Notes: generated from the letters alone by a model not told the origin. Positions 45,912-55,894 are shown, counted from the first letter of the stretch. The stretch is DNA of 64,000 nt from Pseudomonas sp. TCU-HL1 (GCF_001708505.1 NZ_CP015992.1:868001-932000); one strand, 5' to 3'. A program made the numbers and translations.

Positions 45912-46555
45912 TGGGCAAGCGCATCGGCCTCTTCGGCGGCACCTTCGATCCCGTGCATATCGGTCACCTGCGGGGTGCACTGGAAGTGGCTGAGCAGTTC
46001 GGCTTCGATGAGCTGCGGCTGATTCCCAGCGCGCGCCCGCCGCACCGGGAAACCCCGCAGGTGTCGGCGGCCCAGCGCCTGGAAATGGTGCAGTTGGCCG
46101 CGGCCGGTGTTGCGCCGCTGACGGTGGACGATCGCGAACTCAAGCGCGAGCGGCCGTCCTGGACGATCGAAACGCTGGAGTCCCTGCGCGCCGAACTGGA
46201 CGCCGAGGACCAGTTGTTCCTGCTGGTGGGGTGGGACGCATTCTGCGGCCTGCCGAGCTGGCACCGCTGGAGCGAACTGCTGGACCATTGCCACATCCTG
46301 GTCCTGCAGCGTCCGGATGCCGACAGTGAGGCGCCGGAAAACCTGCGCGACCTGCTGGCGGCGCGCAGCGCGGTCGATCCGCATTCCCTGCAGGGGCCGG
46401 CCGGGCAGATCGCCTTTGTCTGGCAGACGCCCCTGGCGATTTCCGCCACCCAGATTCGCCAATTGCTGGGGGAGGGGCGCTCGGTGCGTTTTCTCGTGCC
46501 CGACGCCGTATTGGCCTATATCCATGCGCACGACCTGTATCGTGCGCCGAACTGA
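45911..46555 (+). CDS. nadD: Nicotinate-nucleotide adenylyltransferase
   Basis: Makes nicotinate adenine dinucleotide for NAD synthesis. 214 aa. The nucleotidyltransferase motif is GGTFDPVHIGHL (residues 8-19) and the ISATQIRQLL motif lies near the C-terminus; PSARPPHRETP gives the substrate loop. Overlaps the proA stop by one base. Confidence 0.97.
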
Positions 46556-46577
46556 TTCACTGAGGTAGTTGAACCCG

Positions 46578-46931
46578 ATGCAAAACGAAGAACTCGTCAA
46601 GGTCGCCATCGCGGCCCTGGAAGACCTGAAAGGTCAGGAAATCACCACCATCGACGTACGCGGCAAGACCAGCATCACCGACTTCATGGTGATCGCCAGC
46701 GGCACCTCCGGCCGTCACGTCAAATCCCTGGCCGAGAACGTGCTGGAGAAGGTCAAGGAACAAGGCGTACGCGCCCTGGGTAGCGAAGGCCTGGACGGCG
46801 GCGAGTGGGCCCTGCTGGACCTGGGCGACGTGGTGGTGCATGTGATGCAGGTCGCCACCCGCCAGTTCTACGACCTGGAGCGCCTCTGGCAGGGCGCCGA
46901 GCAGAGCCGCGCCCACCACAGTCACGAGTAA
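46578..46931 (+). CDS. rsfS: Ribosomal silencing factor RsfS
   Basis: Binds ribosomal protein L14 and blocks subunit joining in slow growth. 117 aa from ATG 46578 (an in-frame TTG at 46569 is the alternative). DVRGKTSITDFMVIASGTS and GEWALLDLGDVVVHVM are diagnostic. Between nadD and rlmH as in most gamma-proteobacteria. Confidence 0.97.
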   Translation: MQNEELVKVAIAALEDLKGQEITTIDVRGKTSITDFMVIASGTSGRHVKSLAENVLEKVKEQGVRALGSEGLDGGEWALLDLGDVVVHVMQVATRQFYDLERLWQGAEQSRAHHSHE

Positions 46932-46943
46932 GCGGGGCGTCCC

Positions 46944-47411
46944 TTGCGTCTACGTCTGATCGCCGTTGGCACGCGGATGCCGCGCTGGGTGGAAGAGGGC
47001 TGGCAGGAGTACGTCAAGCGCCTGCCCTCCGAGCTCAGCCTGGAACTGGTGGAAATTCCCCTGACCACACGCGGCAAGAATGCCGATGTGGCGCGGATGA
47101 TCCGCCAGGAGGGCGAGGCCATGCTGGCCAAGGTGCAGCCGGGTGAACGCATTGTCACTCTGGAAGTCCAAGGTCGGCCCTGGAGCACCGAGCAACTGGC
47201 GGTCGAACTGGACCGTTGGCGCCTGGATTCGCGCACCGTCAACCTCATGGTCGGCGGCCCGGAGGGGCTGGCGCCGGAGGTCTGCGCCCGTAGTGAACAG
47301 CGCTGGTCGTTGTCACCGCTGACGCTGCCGCACCCGTTGGTTCGCATCCTCATCGGCGAGCAGATCTACCGTGCCTGGACCGTGCTGTCCGGTCACCCCT
47401 ATCACAAGTAA
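46944..47411 (+). CDS. rlmH: 23S rRNA pseudouridine-1915 N3-methyltransferase RlmH
   Basis: SPOUT methyltransferase acting on the 70S ribosome. 155 aa. The SAM-binding knot contains NLMVGGPEGLAPEV and the C-terminus LPHPLVRILIGEQIYRAW. The start is TTG at 46944, chosen because MRLRLIAVGTRMPRWVEEG is the family N-terminus and no ATG or GTG is near. Confidence 0.97.
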   Translation: MRLRLIAVGTRMPRWVEEGWQEYVKRLPSELSLELVEIPLTTRGKNADVARMIRQEGEAMLAKVQPGERIVTLEVQGRPWSTEQLAVELDRWRLDSRTVNLMVGGPEGLAPEVCARSEQRWSLSPLTLPHPLVRILIGEQIYRAWTVLSGHPYHK

Positions 47412-47420
47412 GCCCTGCCC

Positions 47421-49319
47421 ATGCCGCAACCGATTCGCCTGAAAGATCACGAAAAGGACGCCCGTCTGGTACGCCGGCGCGTGATCGTGGGCGCGGTGGC
47501 GGTGTTGCTGCTGACCTGCGTGCTGATCGCCCGCCTCTATTACCTGCAGGTGATCCAGTACGAGTATCACTCGACCCTGTCCGAGAACAATCGCGTCCAT
47601 GTGCAGCCGATCCCGCCTACCCGTGGGCTGATCTTCGACCGCAACGGCGTGATCATTGCCGACAACCGCCCCAGCTTCAGCCTCAGCGTCACCCGTGAGC
47701 GGGCTGGCGACTGGGAAAAGACCCTCGATGTGATAGTCGAGGTGTTGCAGCTGACCCCGGATGACCGTGCGTTATTCCAGCGGCGCATGAAGCAGGGGCG
47801 GCGCCCCTTCGAGCCAGTGCCCATCCTCTTTGAATTGACCGAAGAACAGATCGCCCGCGTGGCGGTGAACCAGTTCCGCCTGCCCGGCGTAGAAGTGGTG
47901 GCGCAGTTGGTGCGCCACTACCCGCAGGGGGCGCATTTCGCCCATTCCGTCGGCTACGTCGGCCGCATCAACGAAAAAGAGCTCAAGCAGCTCGACCCGG
48001 TGAACTACAGCGGCACTCACCATATCGGCAAGACTGGTATCGAGCGTTTTTACGAAGACCAGTTGCACGGCGAAGTGGGCTACGAGGAAGTCGAGACCAA
48101 TGCCCGTGGTCGCGTCCTGCGGGTGCTCAAACGCACCGACCCGAAACCGGGCAAGGACCTGGTGCTGACCCTCGATGTGCGTCTGCAGGAAGCCGCCGAG
48201 CAGGCCCTGGCTGGTCGCCGGGGCGCCATCGTCGCCATCGAACCGTCCAGCGGCGATGTGCTGGCGATGGTCAGCCAGCCGAGCTTCGATCCCAACCCCT
48301 TCGTCACCGGCATCAGCTTCAAGGCCTACGCCGAGCTGCGCGACTCCATCGATCGGCCGCTGTACAACCGCGTGTTGCGCGGCCTCTATCCACCGGGGTC
48401 GACCATCAAGCCGATGGTGGCGGTCTCCGGCCTGGACGCCGGCGTGGTGACACCCGCTTCGCGGGTCTTCGATCCGGGCTTCTACCAGCTGCCGAACTAC
48501 AACCACAAGTACCGTAACTGGAACCGTTCCGGTGACGGCTGGGTGAATATGGAAACCGCGATCATGCGGTCAAATGACACCTATTTCTACGATCTTGCCC
48601 ACAAGATGGGGATCGATCGCCTCCACGACTACATGAGCCGCTTCGGCTTCGGCCAGCGTGTCGCGCTGGACATGTTCGAGGAGTCCGCCGGCCTGATGCC
48701 GTCCCGCGAATGGAAGCGCGCCCGTTATCGCCAGGCCTGGTATCCGGGCGAAACCCTGATCCTCGGCATCGGCCAGGGCTACATGCAGGCCACGCCGTTG
48801 CAGCTGGCTCAGTCAGTGGCGCTGATGGCCAACCGCGGCAAGTGGATACGTCCGCACCTGGCCAAGACCATCGAGGGCCAGCCGCCGGTGGACCCGAGCC
48901 CTATGCCGGACATCGTCCTGCGTGATCCGAAGTACTGGGACTCCGGCCGTCTAGGCATGGAGATGGTGGTTCACGCCGCTCGCGGTACCGCGCACAAGGT
49001 CGGCGCCACGTCGGTCTACCGCATCGCTGGCAAGTCCGGTACCGCGCAGGTGGTCGCCATCAAGCAGGGCGAGAAGTACGACCGCAACAAGCTCCAGGAG
49101 CGCCACCGCGACCACGCCCTGTTCGTCGCCTTCGCCCCGGCGGAAGACCCGAAGATCGCCGTGGCGGTGATGGTGGAGAACGGCGAGTCCGGTTCGGGCG
49201 TCGCTGCGCCGGTGGTCAAGCAGGTCATGGACGCCTGGCTGCTCGGCGAGGATGGCCAGTTGAAACCCGAATTCCGTCCGCCCCAGCCGCTGGCGGACCA
49301 GCAGAGCGCCAACCGATGA
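47421..49319 (+). CDS. mrdA: Penicillin-binding protein 2 (elongation transpeptidase)
   Basis: Class B PBP of the rod-shape elongasome. 632 aa. A cytosolic stub and one transmembrane segment (about 20-42) are followed by the dimerisation domain and a transpeptidase domain with nucleophile motif PPGSTIKPM, the SxN motif RSND and KSGTAQ. The stop overlaps the rodA start (ATGA), so glycosyltransferase and transpeptidase partners are coupled. Confidence 0.97.
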   Translation: MPQPIRLKDHEKDARLVRRRVIVGAVAVLLLTCVLIARLYYLQVIQYEYHSTLSENNRVHVQPIPPTRGLIFDRNGVIIADNRPSFSLSVTRERAGDWEKTLDVIVEVLQLTPDDRALFQRRMKQGRRPFEPVPILFELTEEQIARVAVNQFRLPGVEVVAQLVRHYPQGAHFAHSVGYVGRINEKELKQLDPVNYSGTHHIGKTGIERFYEDQLHGEVGYEEVETNARGRVLRVLKRTDPKPGKDLVLTLDVRLQEAAEQALAGRRGAIVAIEPSSGDVLAMVSQPSFDPNPFVTGISFKAYAELRDSIDRPLYNRVLRGLYPPGSTIKPMVAVSGLDAGVVTPASRVFDPGFYQLPNYNHKYRNWNRSGDGWVNMETAIMRSNDTYFYDLAHKMGIDRLHDYMSRFGFGQRVALDMFEESAGLMPSREWKRARYRQAWYPGETLILGIGQGYMQATPLQLAQSVALMANRGKWIRPHLAKTIEGQPPVDPSPMPDIVLRDPKYWDSGRLGMEMVVHAARGTAHKVGATSVYRIAGKSGTAQVVAIKQGEKYDRNKLQERHRDHALFVAFAPAEDPKIAVAVMVENGESGSGVAAPVVKQVMDAWLLGEDGQLKPEFRPPQPLADQQSANR

Positions 49320-50461
49320 ACAGCAACTTCGACCGCACCATCTCCCAGGAGGACGTGCTCAAGCGCCGCGCCACGTTGTTGCAACGCCTGCACATCGATG
49401 GCTGGCTGTTGCTGATTATCCTGTTGCTGGCAGCCGGCAGCCTGTTCGTCCTCTATTCGGCCAGTGGCAAGCATTGGGAACTGCTGATGAAGCAGGCTAG
49501 TTCCTTCGGCCTCGGCATCGGCGCAATGATCGTCATCGCCCAGTTCGAGCCGCGCTTCATGGCGCGCTGGGTGCCGCTGGCCTATGTGGTGGGTGTCGCC
49601 CTGCTGATGGCGGTGGAGGTTATGGGCCACACGGCCATGGGTGCCACTCGTTGGATCAATATTCCGGGTGTGATTCGCTTCCAGCCTTCGGAATTCATGA
49701 AGATCATCATGCCGGCGACCATCGCCTGGTACCTGTCGCGGCACAACCTGCCACCCAAGCTCAAGCACATCGCTGTCAGCCTCGTGCTGATCCTCGTGCC
49801 TTTCGTGCTGATCCTGAAACAGCCCGACCTTGGCACCGGCCTGCTGATCCTTGCCTCGGGCGCGTTCGTGCTGTTCATGGCCGGCCTGCAGTGGCGCTGG
49901 ATCCTGGGCGCGGTGGCCGCGGTCGTGCCGGTGGCGGTGGGCATGTGGTACTTCGTGCTGCACGAATACCAGAAACAGCGCGTGCTGACCTTCCTCGACC
50001 CGGAAAGCGATCCGCTCGGCACCGGCTGGAACATCATCCAGTCGAAGGCGGCGATCGGCTCGGGTGGCGTGTTCGGCAAGGGCTGGCTGCTGGGCACCCA
50101 GTCGCATCTGGATTTTTTGCCCGAAAGCCACACGGACTTTATCATTGCGGTCCTCAGCGAAGAGTTCGGCCTGGTGGGCGTCTGCCTGCTGCTGTTGGTC
50201 TACCTGCTCCTGATCGGCCGCGGCCTGGTGATCACCGCCCAGGCACAGACCCTGTTCGGCAAGCTGCTGGCGGGCAGTCTGACCATGACCTTCTTCGTAT
50301 ACGTGTTCGTCAACATCGGCATGGTCAGTGGACTCTTGCCGGTCGTGGGGGTACCCCTTCCCTTCATTAGCTACGGCGGAACCCATCTGGTGACGCTGCT
50401 GTCTGGGTTTGGGGTATTGATGGCGATTCATACCCATCGCAAGTGGATCGCCCAGGTTTGA
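49316..50461 (+). CDS. rodA: RodA peptidoglycan glycosyltransferase
   Basis: SEDS-family polymerase of the elongasome, 381 aa, about ten hydrophobic segments. SEDS marks are ATRWINIPGVIRFQPSEFMK, ILKQPDLGTGLLILASG and FLPESHTDFIIAVLSEEFG, plus the C-terminal PLPFISYGGTHLV. Partner of the upstream PBP2. Confidence 0.97.
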   Translation: MNSNFDRTISQEDVLKRRATLLQRLHIDGWLLLIILLLAAGSLFVLYSASGKHWELLMKQASSFGLGIGAMIVIAQFEPRFMARWVPLAYVVGVALLMAVEVMGHTAMGATRWINIPGVIRFQPSEFMKIIMPATIAWYLSRHNLPPKLKHIAVSLVLILVPFVLILKQPDLGTGLLILASGAFVLFMAGLQWRWILGAVAAVVPVAVGMWYFVLHEYQKQRVLTFLDPESDPLGTGWNIIQSKAAIGSGGVFGKGWLLGTQSHLDFLPESHTDFIIAVLSEEFGLVGVCLLLLVYLLLIGRGLVITAQAQTLFGKLLAGSLTMTFFVYVFVNIGMVSGLLPVVGVPLPFISYGGTHLVTLLSGFGVLMAIHTHRKWIAQV

Positions 50462-50466
50462 AACGA

Positions 50467-51486
50467 GTGAATGATTTGAAAGCACTGCGCAAGTGGATGC
50501 AGCTAGGCGCCACCGGGATCGCCCTTGTCGGCCTGCTGGGTGCAGCCGCACCGGTACAGTCCGGAGACTACGAGGGATCGCCGCAGGTGGCCGAGTTCGT
50601 CGCCGAGATGACGCGTGACTACGGTTTCGCCGGCGAGCAACTGGTGGACCTGTTCCGTGAGGTGGAGCGCAAGCAATCCATTCTCGACGCCATTTCCCGG
50701 CCCGCCGAGCGGGTCAAGCCCTGGAAGGAATACCGGCCGATCTTCATCACCCCGGCGCGCATCCAGAAAGGCGTGGCCTTCTGGAACCAGCATGCCGAGG
50801 CCCTGGCCCGTGCCGAGAAGGAATACGGCGTGCCGGCGCAGGTCATCGTGGCGATCATCGGTGTCGAGACCTTCTACGGCGGCAATACCGGCAACTTCCG
50901 TGTGATCGATGCCCTGTCCACCCTGGGCTTCGATTACCCGCCGCGTGCCGACTTCTTCCGCAAGCAGCTCAAGGAGTTCCTCCTGCTGGCGCGCGAGGAG
51001 CAGGTCGATCCGCTGATGCTCAAGGGCTCCTACGCCGGGGCCATGGGGCTGCCGCAGTTCATGCCGAGCAGCTTCCGTGCCTATGCCGTGGACTTCGACG
51101 GCGACGGCCACATCGATATCTGGAACAACCCCGTGGATGCCATCGGCAGCGTCGCCAGCTACTTCAAGCGCCACGGCTGGGTGCCGGGCGGTCGGGTGGT
51201 AAGTCGCGCGCAGGTGCGCGGCGAACGAATCGACGAAGGGTTGACCCAGGGGCTGGACCCGGTGAAGAACGTCGGCGATCTTAGGGCGCTGGGCTGGGCA
51301 AGCAGCGACGCACTGCGCGATGATGTGCCGGTTACGGCCTTCAGGCTGGAGGGTGACGAGGGGGCGGAGTACTGGATGGGATTGCCGAACTTCTACGTCA
51401 TTACCCGCTACAATCGCAGCGTGATGTATTCCATGGCCGTGCATCAACTTTCCGATCTGCTGGTCAACGCAAGGGGCGGGCGTTAA
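50467..51486 (+). CDS. mltB: Membrane-bound lytic murein transglycosylase B
   Basis: Cleaves the glycan strand with 1,6-anhydro product. 339 aa from GTG 50467 (GTG 50443 in the same frame would overlap rodA). N-terminal signal segment ALVGLLGAAAPVQS; no lipobox cysteine, so it may be soluble or periplasmic as SltB1 rather than lipidated. Catalytic Glu in IIGVETFYGG, with GAMGLPQFMPSSFRAYAVDF the MltB signature. Follows rodA by 5 bp. Confidence 0.93.
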   Translation: MNDLKALRKWMQLGATGIALVGLLGAAAPVQSGDYEGSPQVAEFVAEMTRDYGFAGEQLVDLFREVERKQSILDAISRPAERVKPWKEYRPIFITPARIQKGVAFWNQHAEALARAEKEYGVPAQVIVAIIGVETFYGGNTGNFRVIDALSTLGFDYPPRADFFRKQLKEFLLLAREEQVDPLMLKGSYAGAMGLPQFMPSSFRAYAVDFDGDGHIDIWNNPVDAIGSVASYFKRHGWVPGGRVVSRAQVRGERIDEGLTQGLDPVKNVGDLRALGWASSDALRDDVPVTAFRLEGDEGAEYWMGLPNFYVITRYNRSVMYSMAVHQLSDLLVNARGGR

Positions 51487-51489
51487 CCG

Positions 51490-52500
51490 ATGCCACAACC
51501 GATAAGAGTCGCCGTCTACGGCGCCGTTGCATTGCTGCTGGCCAGCTGCTCGAGCAGCCGCGCGCCGGAGCCGGTCCAGCCGGGCGGCCCGATTTCAGGC
51601 CCCGGTGATTATTCTCGTCCGCACAAGGACGGCGCCCCCTGGTGGGACGTCGACGTTTCGCGCATCCCCGACGCGGTGCCCATGCCGCACTACGGCTCGG
51701 TGAAGGCGAACCCCTATACCGTGCTGGGCAAGACCTACTACCCGATGAACGATGCGCGCCGCTACCAGGCGGTGGGCACCGCGTCCTGGTACGGCACCAA
51801 GTTCCACGGCCAGGCCACTGCCAACGGCGAGGCCTACGACCTCTATGGCATGACCGCCGCGCACAAGACGCTGCCGCTGCCGAGCTATGTCCGTGTGACC
51901 AACCTGGACAACGGCCGTAGCGTAATCCTGCGGGTCAACGACCGTGGCCCGTTCTACTCCGACCGCATCATCGACTTGTCCTTCGCCGCGGCGAAGAAGC
52001 TCGGCTATGCCGAAACGGGTACGGCGCGGGTCAAGGTCGAAGGCATCGACCCCCACCAATGGTGGGCTGCCCAGGGGCGGCCGGTACCCATGGTGCTGGC
52101 GCAGCCGAAGATGGCTGCCCAGGCCCAGCCACAGGCGCAGCCGATTGCCCAGCCGCTGGTGGCCAGCGCGCAGATCGAGCAGTACACCCCGCCGCCGCAG
52201 CAACACGCCGCTGCCGTACTGCCTGTGCAGATCGACGCAAAAAAAAACGATTCACTCGCAGCCTCTGGCCTGTATCTCCAGGTGGGCGCCTTCGCCAATC
52301 CGGACGCTGCGGAACTCCTCAAGGCCAAGCTGAGCGGGACGGTGAGTGCACCGGTCTTCATCAGCTCGGTCGTGCGCAACCAGCAGATCCTGCATCGGGT
52401 GCGCCTGGGGCCGATCGGAACTCAGGGTGAAGCCCAGCAACTGCAGGACAATCTGCGCCTGGCCAATATCGGCCAGCCAACCCTGGTGAAGCCGGACTGA
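51490..52500 (+). CDS. rlpA: Septal-ring lytic transglycosylase RlpA
   Basis: 336 aa outer-membrane lipoprotein: lipobox LLLASC (Cys19). The double-psi beta-barrel (GTASWYGTKFHGQATANGE ... RVNDRGPF) is the denuded-glycan-specific transglycosylase domain; a proline/glutamine-rich linker (about 195-240) leads to a C-terminal SPOR domain (LYLQVGAFANPDAAELLKAKL-type, about 255-335) that targets septal peptidoglycan. A homopolymer run of A at 52240-52247 is still in frame. Confidence 0.95.
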   Translation: MPQPIRVAVYGAVALLLASCSSSRAPEPVQPGGPISGPGDYSRPHKDGAPWWDVDVSRIPDAVPMPHYGSVKANPYTVLGKTYYPMNDARRYQAVGTASWYGTKFHGQATANGEAYDLYGMTAAHKTLPLPSYVRVTNLDNGRSVILRVNDRGPFYSDRIIDLSFAAAKKLGYAETGTARVKVEGIDPHQWWAAQGRPVPMVLAQPKMAAQAQPQAQPIAQPLVASAQIEQYTPPPQQHAAAVLPVQIDAKKNDSLAASGLYLQVGAFANPDAAELLKAKLSGTVSAPVFISSVVRNQQILHRVRLGPIGTQGEAQQLQDNLRLANIGQPTLVKPD

Positions 52501-52561
52501 CGGCTTCTCTTACTTGCCCGCAAGGGCCCGTTAGACCATTAGTGACTTTTCAGAGAGACGG

Positions 52562-53725
52562 ATGAACATCTTCAGCTTCGCCAAACGCCTATTACTGCCC
52601 GCAGCCTTGCTCATCGTCGCGCCGGTTTCCATGGCGGCCCAGCAGGTCATTCCGTCGGCGCCGCAACTGGCCGCCAAATCCTATGTCCTGATGGACGCCC
52701 AGAGTGGCCAGGTTCTGGTGGAGAACAACGGCGACCAGCGCCTGCCTCCGGCCAGTCTGACCAAGCTGATGACCGCCTACATCGCCACCCTGGAAATCCG
52801 CAAGGGCCAGATCGGCGAGACCGACCCGGTCACCATCAGCGAGCACGCCTGGCGCACCGGCGGTTCGCGCATGTTCGTCCAGGTCAACACCCAGGTAGCC
52901 CTGGGCGACCTGCTGCGCGGCATCATCATCCAGTCGGGTAACGACGCCAGCGTTGCCGTGGCCGAGCACATCGCCGGCAGCGAAGACGCCTTCGCCGACA
53001 TGATGAACACCTCCGCCGAGAAGCTGGGCATGAGCGGCAGCCACTTCATGAACGCCACCGGCCTGCCCAACCCGGAGCACTACTCGACTGCCCATGACAT
53101 GGCGACCCTGGCGCGCGCGATCATCTACGAAGATCCGGCCCACTACGCCATCTACTCCCAGAAGGAGTTCTTCTGGAACAACATCAAGCAGCCCAACCGC
53201 AACCTGCTGCTGTGGCGCGACAAGACCGTCGATGGCCTGAAGACTGGCCACACCGAGGAAGCCGGCTACTGCCTGGTGGCGTCTGCCGTACGCGACAACA
53301 TGCGCCTCATTGCTGTGGTGTTCGGCACCAACAGCGAGCAGGCCCGTGCCGCCGAAACCCAGAAGCTGCTGACCTACGGCTTCCGCTTCTTCGAAACCCA
53401 GACCTTCTACCAGAAGGGTGCCGAACTGGCCAAAGCCCAGGTCTGGAAGGGTTCTACCCGTGAAGCCAAGGCCGGCTTGGCCCAGGACCTGACCCTGACC
53501 CTGCCCAAGGGCCAGATCAAGAAGCTGCAGGCCAGCATGACCCTCAACCCGCAGTTGGTTGCGCCCATCAAGCAGGGTGACGTGATCGGCAAGGTCGAGG
53601 TGAAAATGGAAGACCAGGTGATCCACAGCGCTGACCTGATCGCCCTGGAAACCGTCGAGGAAGGTGGCTTCTTCCGCCGCCTGTGGGATAGCATTCGCCT
53701 GTTCTTCTTCGGCCTTTTCAACTGA
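52562..53725 (+). CDS. dacA: D-alanyl-D-alanine carboxypeptidase (PBP5/6 type)
   Basis: Periplasmic DD-carboxypeptidase trimming pentapeptides. 387 aa. Cleavable signal peptide ends near VAPVSMAAQQ. Active-site motifs SLTK (SxxK), SGND (SxN) and KTGH (KTG) are all intact, and the C-terminal amphipathic anchor is in the last 20 residues (FFRRLWDSIRLFFFGLF). P. aeruginosa calls its orthologue dacC; either name may be used. ybeD follows 74 bp later. Confidence 0.95.
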   Translation: MNIFSFAKRLLLPAALLIVAPVSMAAQQVIPSAPQLAAKSYVLMDAQSGQVLVENNGDQRLPPASLTKLMTAYIATLEIRKGQIGETDPVTISEHAWRTGGSRMFVQVNTQVALGDLLRGIIIQSGNDASVAVAEHIAGSEDAFADMMNTSAEKLGMSGSHFMNATGLPNPEHYSTAHDMATLARAIIYEDPAHYAIYSQKEFFWNNIKQPNRNLLLWRDKTVDGLKTGHTEEAGYCLVASAVRDNMRLIAVVFGTNSEQARAAETQKLLTYGFRFFETQTFYQKGAELAKAQVWKGSTREAKAGLAQDLTLTLPKGQIKKLQASMTLNPQLVAPIKQGDVIGKVEVKMEDQVIHSADLIALETVEEGGFFRRLWDSIRLFFFGLFN

Positions 53726-53799
53726 CCTACTGAGCCGACGCCTCGCGCCTGATCCTGGCACGGGGCGTCCGCATCGCGGATCACGAGTCCGCTTCCGCC

Positions 53800-54081
53800 A
53801 TGACCGACACTCCTGACGTACAACCCCCGAAAATCGAGTTCCCCTGCGAGCGTTATCCCATCAAGGTAATCGGCGATTCCTTCGATGGCTTCGCCGATCT
53901 GGTGATCGACATCATCCAGCGCCATGCGCCCGGTTTCGACGCCTCCACCTTGGTGATGCGCGACAGCCGCAATGGCCGTTTCCTCTCGGTGCAGGTGCTG
54001 ATCACCGCCACCGGCGTCGACCAGTTGCAGGCGATCCATGTCGACCTGCGTGCCACCGGTCGCGTGCATATGGTGCTTTAG
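53800..54081 (+). CDS. YbeD/DUF493 family protein
   Basis: 93 aa. KIEFPCERYPIKVIGDSFDGF is the DUF493 beginning; small ACT-like fold of unknown function, in many bacteria next to lipB. Its stop codon shares a base with the lipB start. Confidence 0.94.
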   Translation: MTDTPDVQPPKIEFPCERYPIKVIGDSFDGFADLVIDIIQRHAPGFDASTLVMRDSRNGRFLSVQVLITATGVDQLQAIHVDLRATGRVHMVL

Positions 54082-54707
54082 TGTCATCTGCCGAACTCAT
54101 CGTGCGGCATCTGGGGCTGGTGGACTACCTGCCGACCCTGGAGGCGATGCGCCGCCTGACTGCCGAGCGCGACGAAAGCACGCCCGACGAAATCTGGCTG
54201 CTGCAGCATCCCCGGGTGTTCACCCAGGGCCAGGCTGGCAAGGCCGAGCATCTGCTGGCGACGGGAGACATCCCGGTGGTCCAGGTCGAGCGCGGCGGCC
54301 AGGTCACCTACCACGGCCCCGGCCAGCTGGTGGCCTATCTGATGCTGGACCTGCGTCGCCTGGGGCTTGGCGTGCGCGAGCTGGTGACGGCCATGGAGCA
54401 GAGCCTGGTCGATGTGCTGGCCGACTATGGTGTCGAGGCGGCGCCCAAGGCGGATGCGCCCGGCGTCTATGTCGACGGCGACAAGATCGCCTCGCTGGGG
54501 CTGCGGGTCAGCCGTGGCTGCTCCCTGCACGGCCTCGCGCTCAACTTGGACATGGATCTGTCGCCCTTCTGGCGGATCAACCCCTGCGGCTATACCGGGC
54601 TGAAGATGGTGCAGCTCAAGGACCTTATCGAGACGCCGCCGCAGCTCGATGAAGTGGCGCAGCGCCTGGAGCAGGCCCTGCGTCGGCGGCTGGGCTACAC
54701 GCAGTAG
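54081..54707 (+). CDS. lipB: Octanoyl-ACP:protein octanoyltransferase LipB
   Basis: Transfers octanoyl from ACP to lipoyl domains. 208 aa. RGGQVTYHGPGQLVAYLMLDL-type motif (split here: RGGQVTYHGPGQL and VAYLMLDL), SLGLRVSRGCSLHGLALN and the catalytic cysteine in NPCGYTGLKM. The start is GTG at 54081, overlapping the ybeD stop by one base. Confidence 0.97.
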   Translation: MSSAELIVRHLGLVDYLPTLEAMRRLTAERDESTPDEIWLLQHPRVFTQGQAGKAEHLLATGDIPVVQVERGGQVTYHGPGQLVAYLMLDLRRLGLGVRELVTAMEQSLVDVLADYGVEAAPKADAPGVYVDGDKIASLGLRVSRGCSLHGLALNLDMDLSPFWRINPCGYTGLKMVQLKDLIETPPQLDEVAQRLEQALRRRLGYTQ

Positions 54708-54729
54708 AAGTAAGTTCCCGAAAAAAGAT

Positions 54730-54756
54730 GGCCCCTCTCCCATCGGGAGAGGGGCC
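54730..54756. terminator. CCCCTCTCCC hairpin serving as lipB/lipA terminator
   Basis: Perfect 12-bp stem GGCCCCTCTCCC/GGGAGAGGGGCC with a 3-nt loop, 22 bp after lipB, followed by GTTTCGTTT. It is also a member of the dispersed hairpin family seen at 2973-2998, so a repeat has been adopted as a terminator between convergent genes. A degenerate second copy lies at about 54808-54830. Confidence 0.75.
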
Positions 54757-54841
54757 GTTTCGTTTATTCAGACCGCGTTTGATTGTCCGCTGCACAATCA
54801 CCGCAACCCTCTCCCTCGGGAGCGGGCTGGGCACTTCCCGC

Positions 54842-55894
54842 TCAACCCAGGTTGAGCGTCGGAATGAGGCTCGGGTCCTGGGGTTGGCCCGGTACCGGCA
54901 CCGGTGCCGCCAAGCCCAGGTTATTCTTTTCGAACACCTTGTCGGCCCTGTAGCTGGAGCGCACCAGCGGGCCAGCCGCGACTTCCATGAAGCCCTTCTG
55001 CAGGCCGATTTCGCGGAAGTGGTTGAATTCCTCTGGGCTGACCCAGCGCTTGACCGGCAGGTGATTGCGGGTGGGCTGCAGGTACTGGCCGAGGGTCAGG
55101 ATGTCCACACCAATGGCGCGCAGGTCGTCCATGGTCTCGATGACTTCCTCGTCAGTCTCGCCCAGGCCCAGCATTAGGCTGGTCTTGGTCAACACGTTCG
55201 GGCGGTGGCGCTTGGCATGCTCCAGCACGCGCAGGGTTTTCTCGTAGCCGGCGCGTGGGTCGCGCACCACATGGGTCAGGCGCTTGACCGTCTCGACGTT
55301 CTGCGCGAACACCTCCAGGCCGGAGTCCACGACCCGTGCGATGGCCTCAGTGTCGCCGTTGAAGTCCGGGGTCAGCGCTTCCACAACCACCTGCGGCGTG
55401 CGCTCCTTGATGGCACGCACGCAGGCGGCGTAGTGGCTGGCGCCGCCATCGTCCAGGTCGTCGCGATCCACCGAGGTCAGCACGATATAGCGCAGCGCCA
55501 TCAGCTCGACCGACTTGGCGGTGTTCTGCGGCTCTTCCAGATCCAGCCAGCCGTTGGGATTGCCAGTGTCCACGGCGCAGAAGCGGCAGGCACGGGTACA
55601 CACCGAACCCATCAGCATGATGGTGGCGGTTCCGTTGGACCAGCACTCACCCATGTTCGGGCAGTGCGATTCCTGGCACACGGTGCTCAGGCGATGTTCG
55701 CCGACATTGCGCTTGACCGCCTCGAAGCGGCTGCCGCCTGGTGCCTTGACCCGCAGCCACTTGGGCTTGGGCTCGAACACCTGCGGTTCGGCCGAGGCAC
55801 GGTGCTTCTGGCCATCCTTGATCGCGATGATGCCCTGAGCAGTACGGAACTTTTCGCCGCTGGCGACGGGTTTGGACGAGTCTGTATCGGACAT
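54842..55894 (-). CDS. lipA: Lipoyl synthase LipA
   Basis: Radical-SAM enzyme inserting sulphur into octanoyl-lipoyl domains. 350 aa. The radical-SAM cysteines are in CTRACRFCAVDTGNP; the auxiliary cluster cysteines are in the upstream CQESHCPNMGECW. It is convergent with lipB rather than in an operon with it. Confidence 0.97.
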   Translation of the reverse strand: MSDTDSSKPVASGEKFRTAQGIIAIKDGQKHRASAEPQVFEPKPKWLRVKAPGGSRFEAVKRNVGEHRLSTVCQESHCPNMGECWSNGTATIMLMGSVCTRACRFCAVDTGNPNGWLDLEEPQNTAKSVELMALRYIVLTSVDRDDLDDGGASHYAACVRAIKERTPQVVVEALTPDFNGDTEAIARVVDSGLEVFAQNVETVKRLTHVVRDPRAGYEKTLRVLEHAKRHRPNVLTKTSLMLGLGETDEEVIETMDDLRAIGVDILTLGQYLQPTRNHLPVKRWVSPEEFNHFREIGLQKGFMEVAAGPLVRSSYRADKVFEKNNLGLAAPVPVPGQPQDPSLIPTLNLG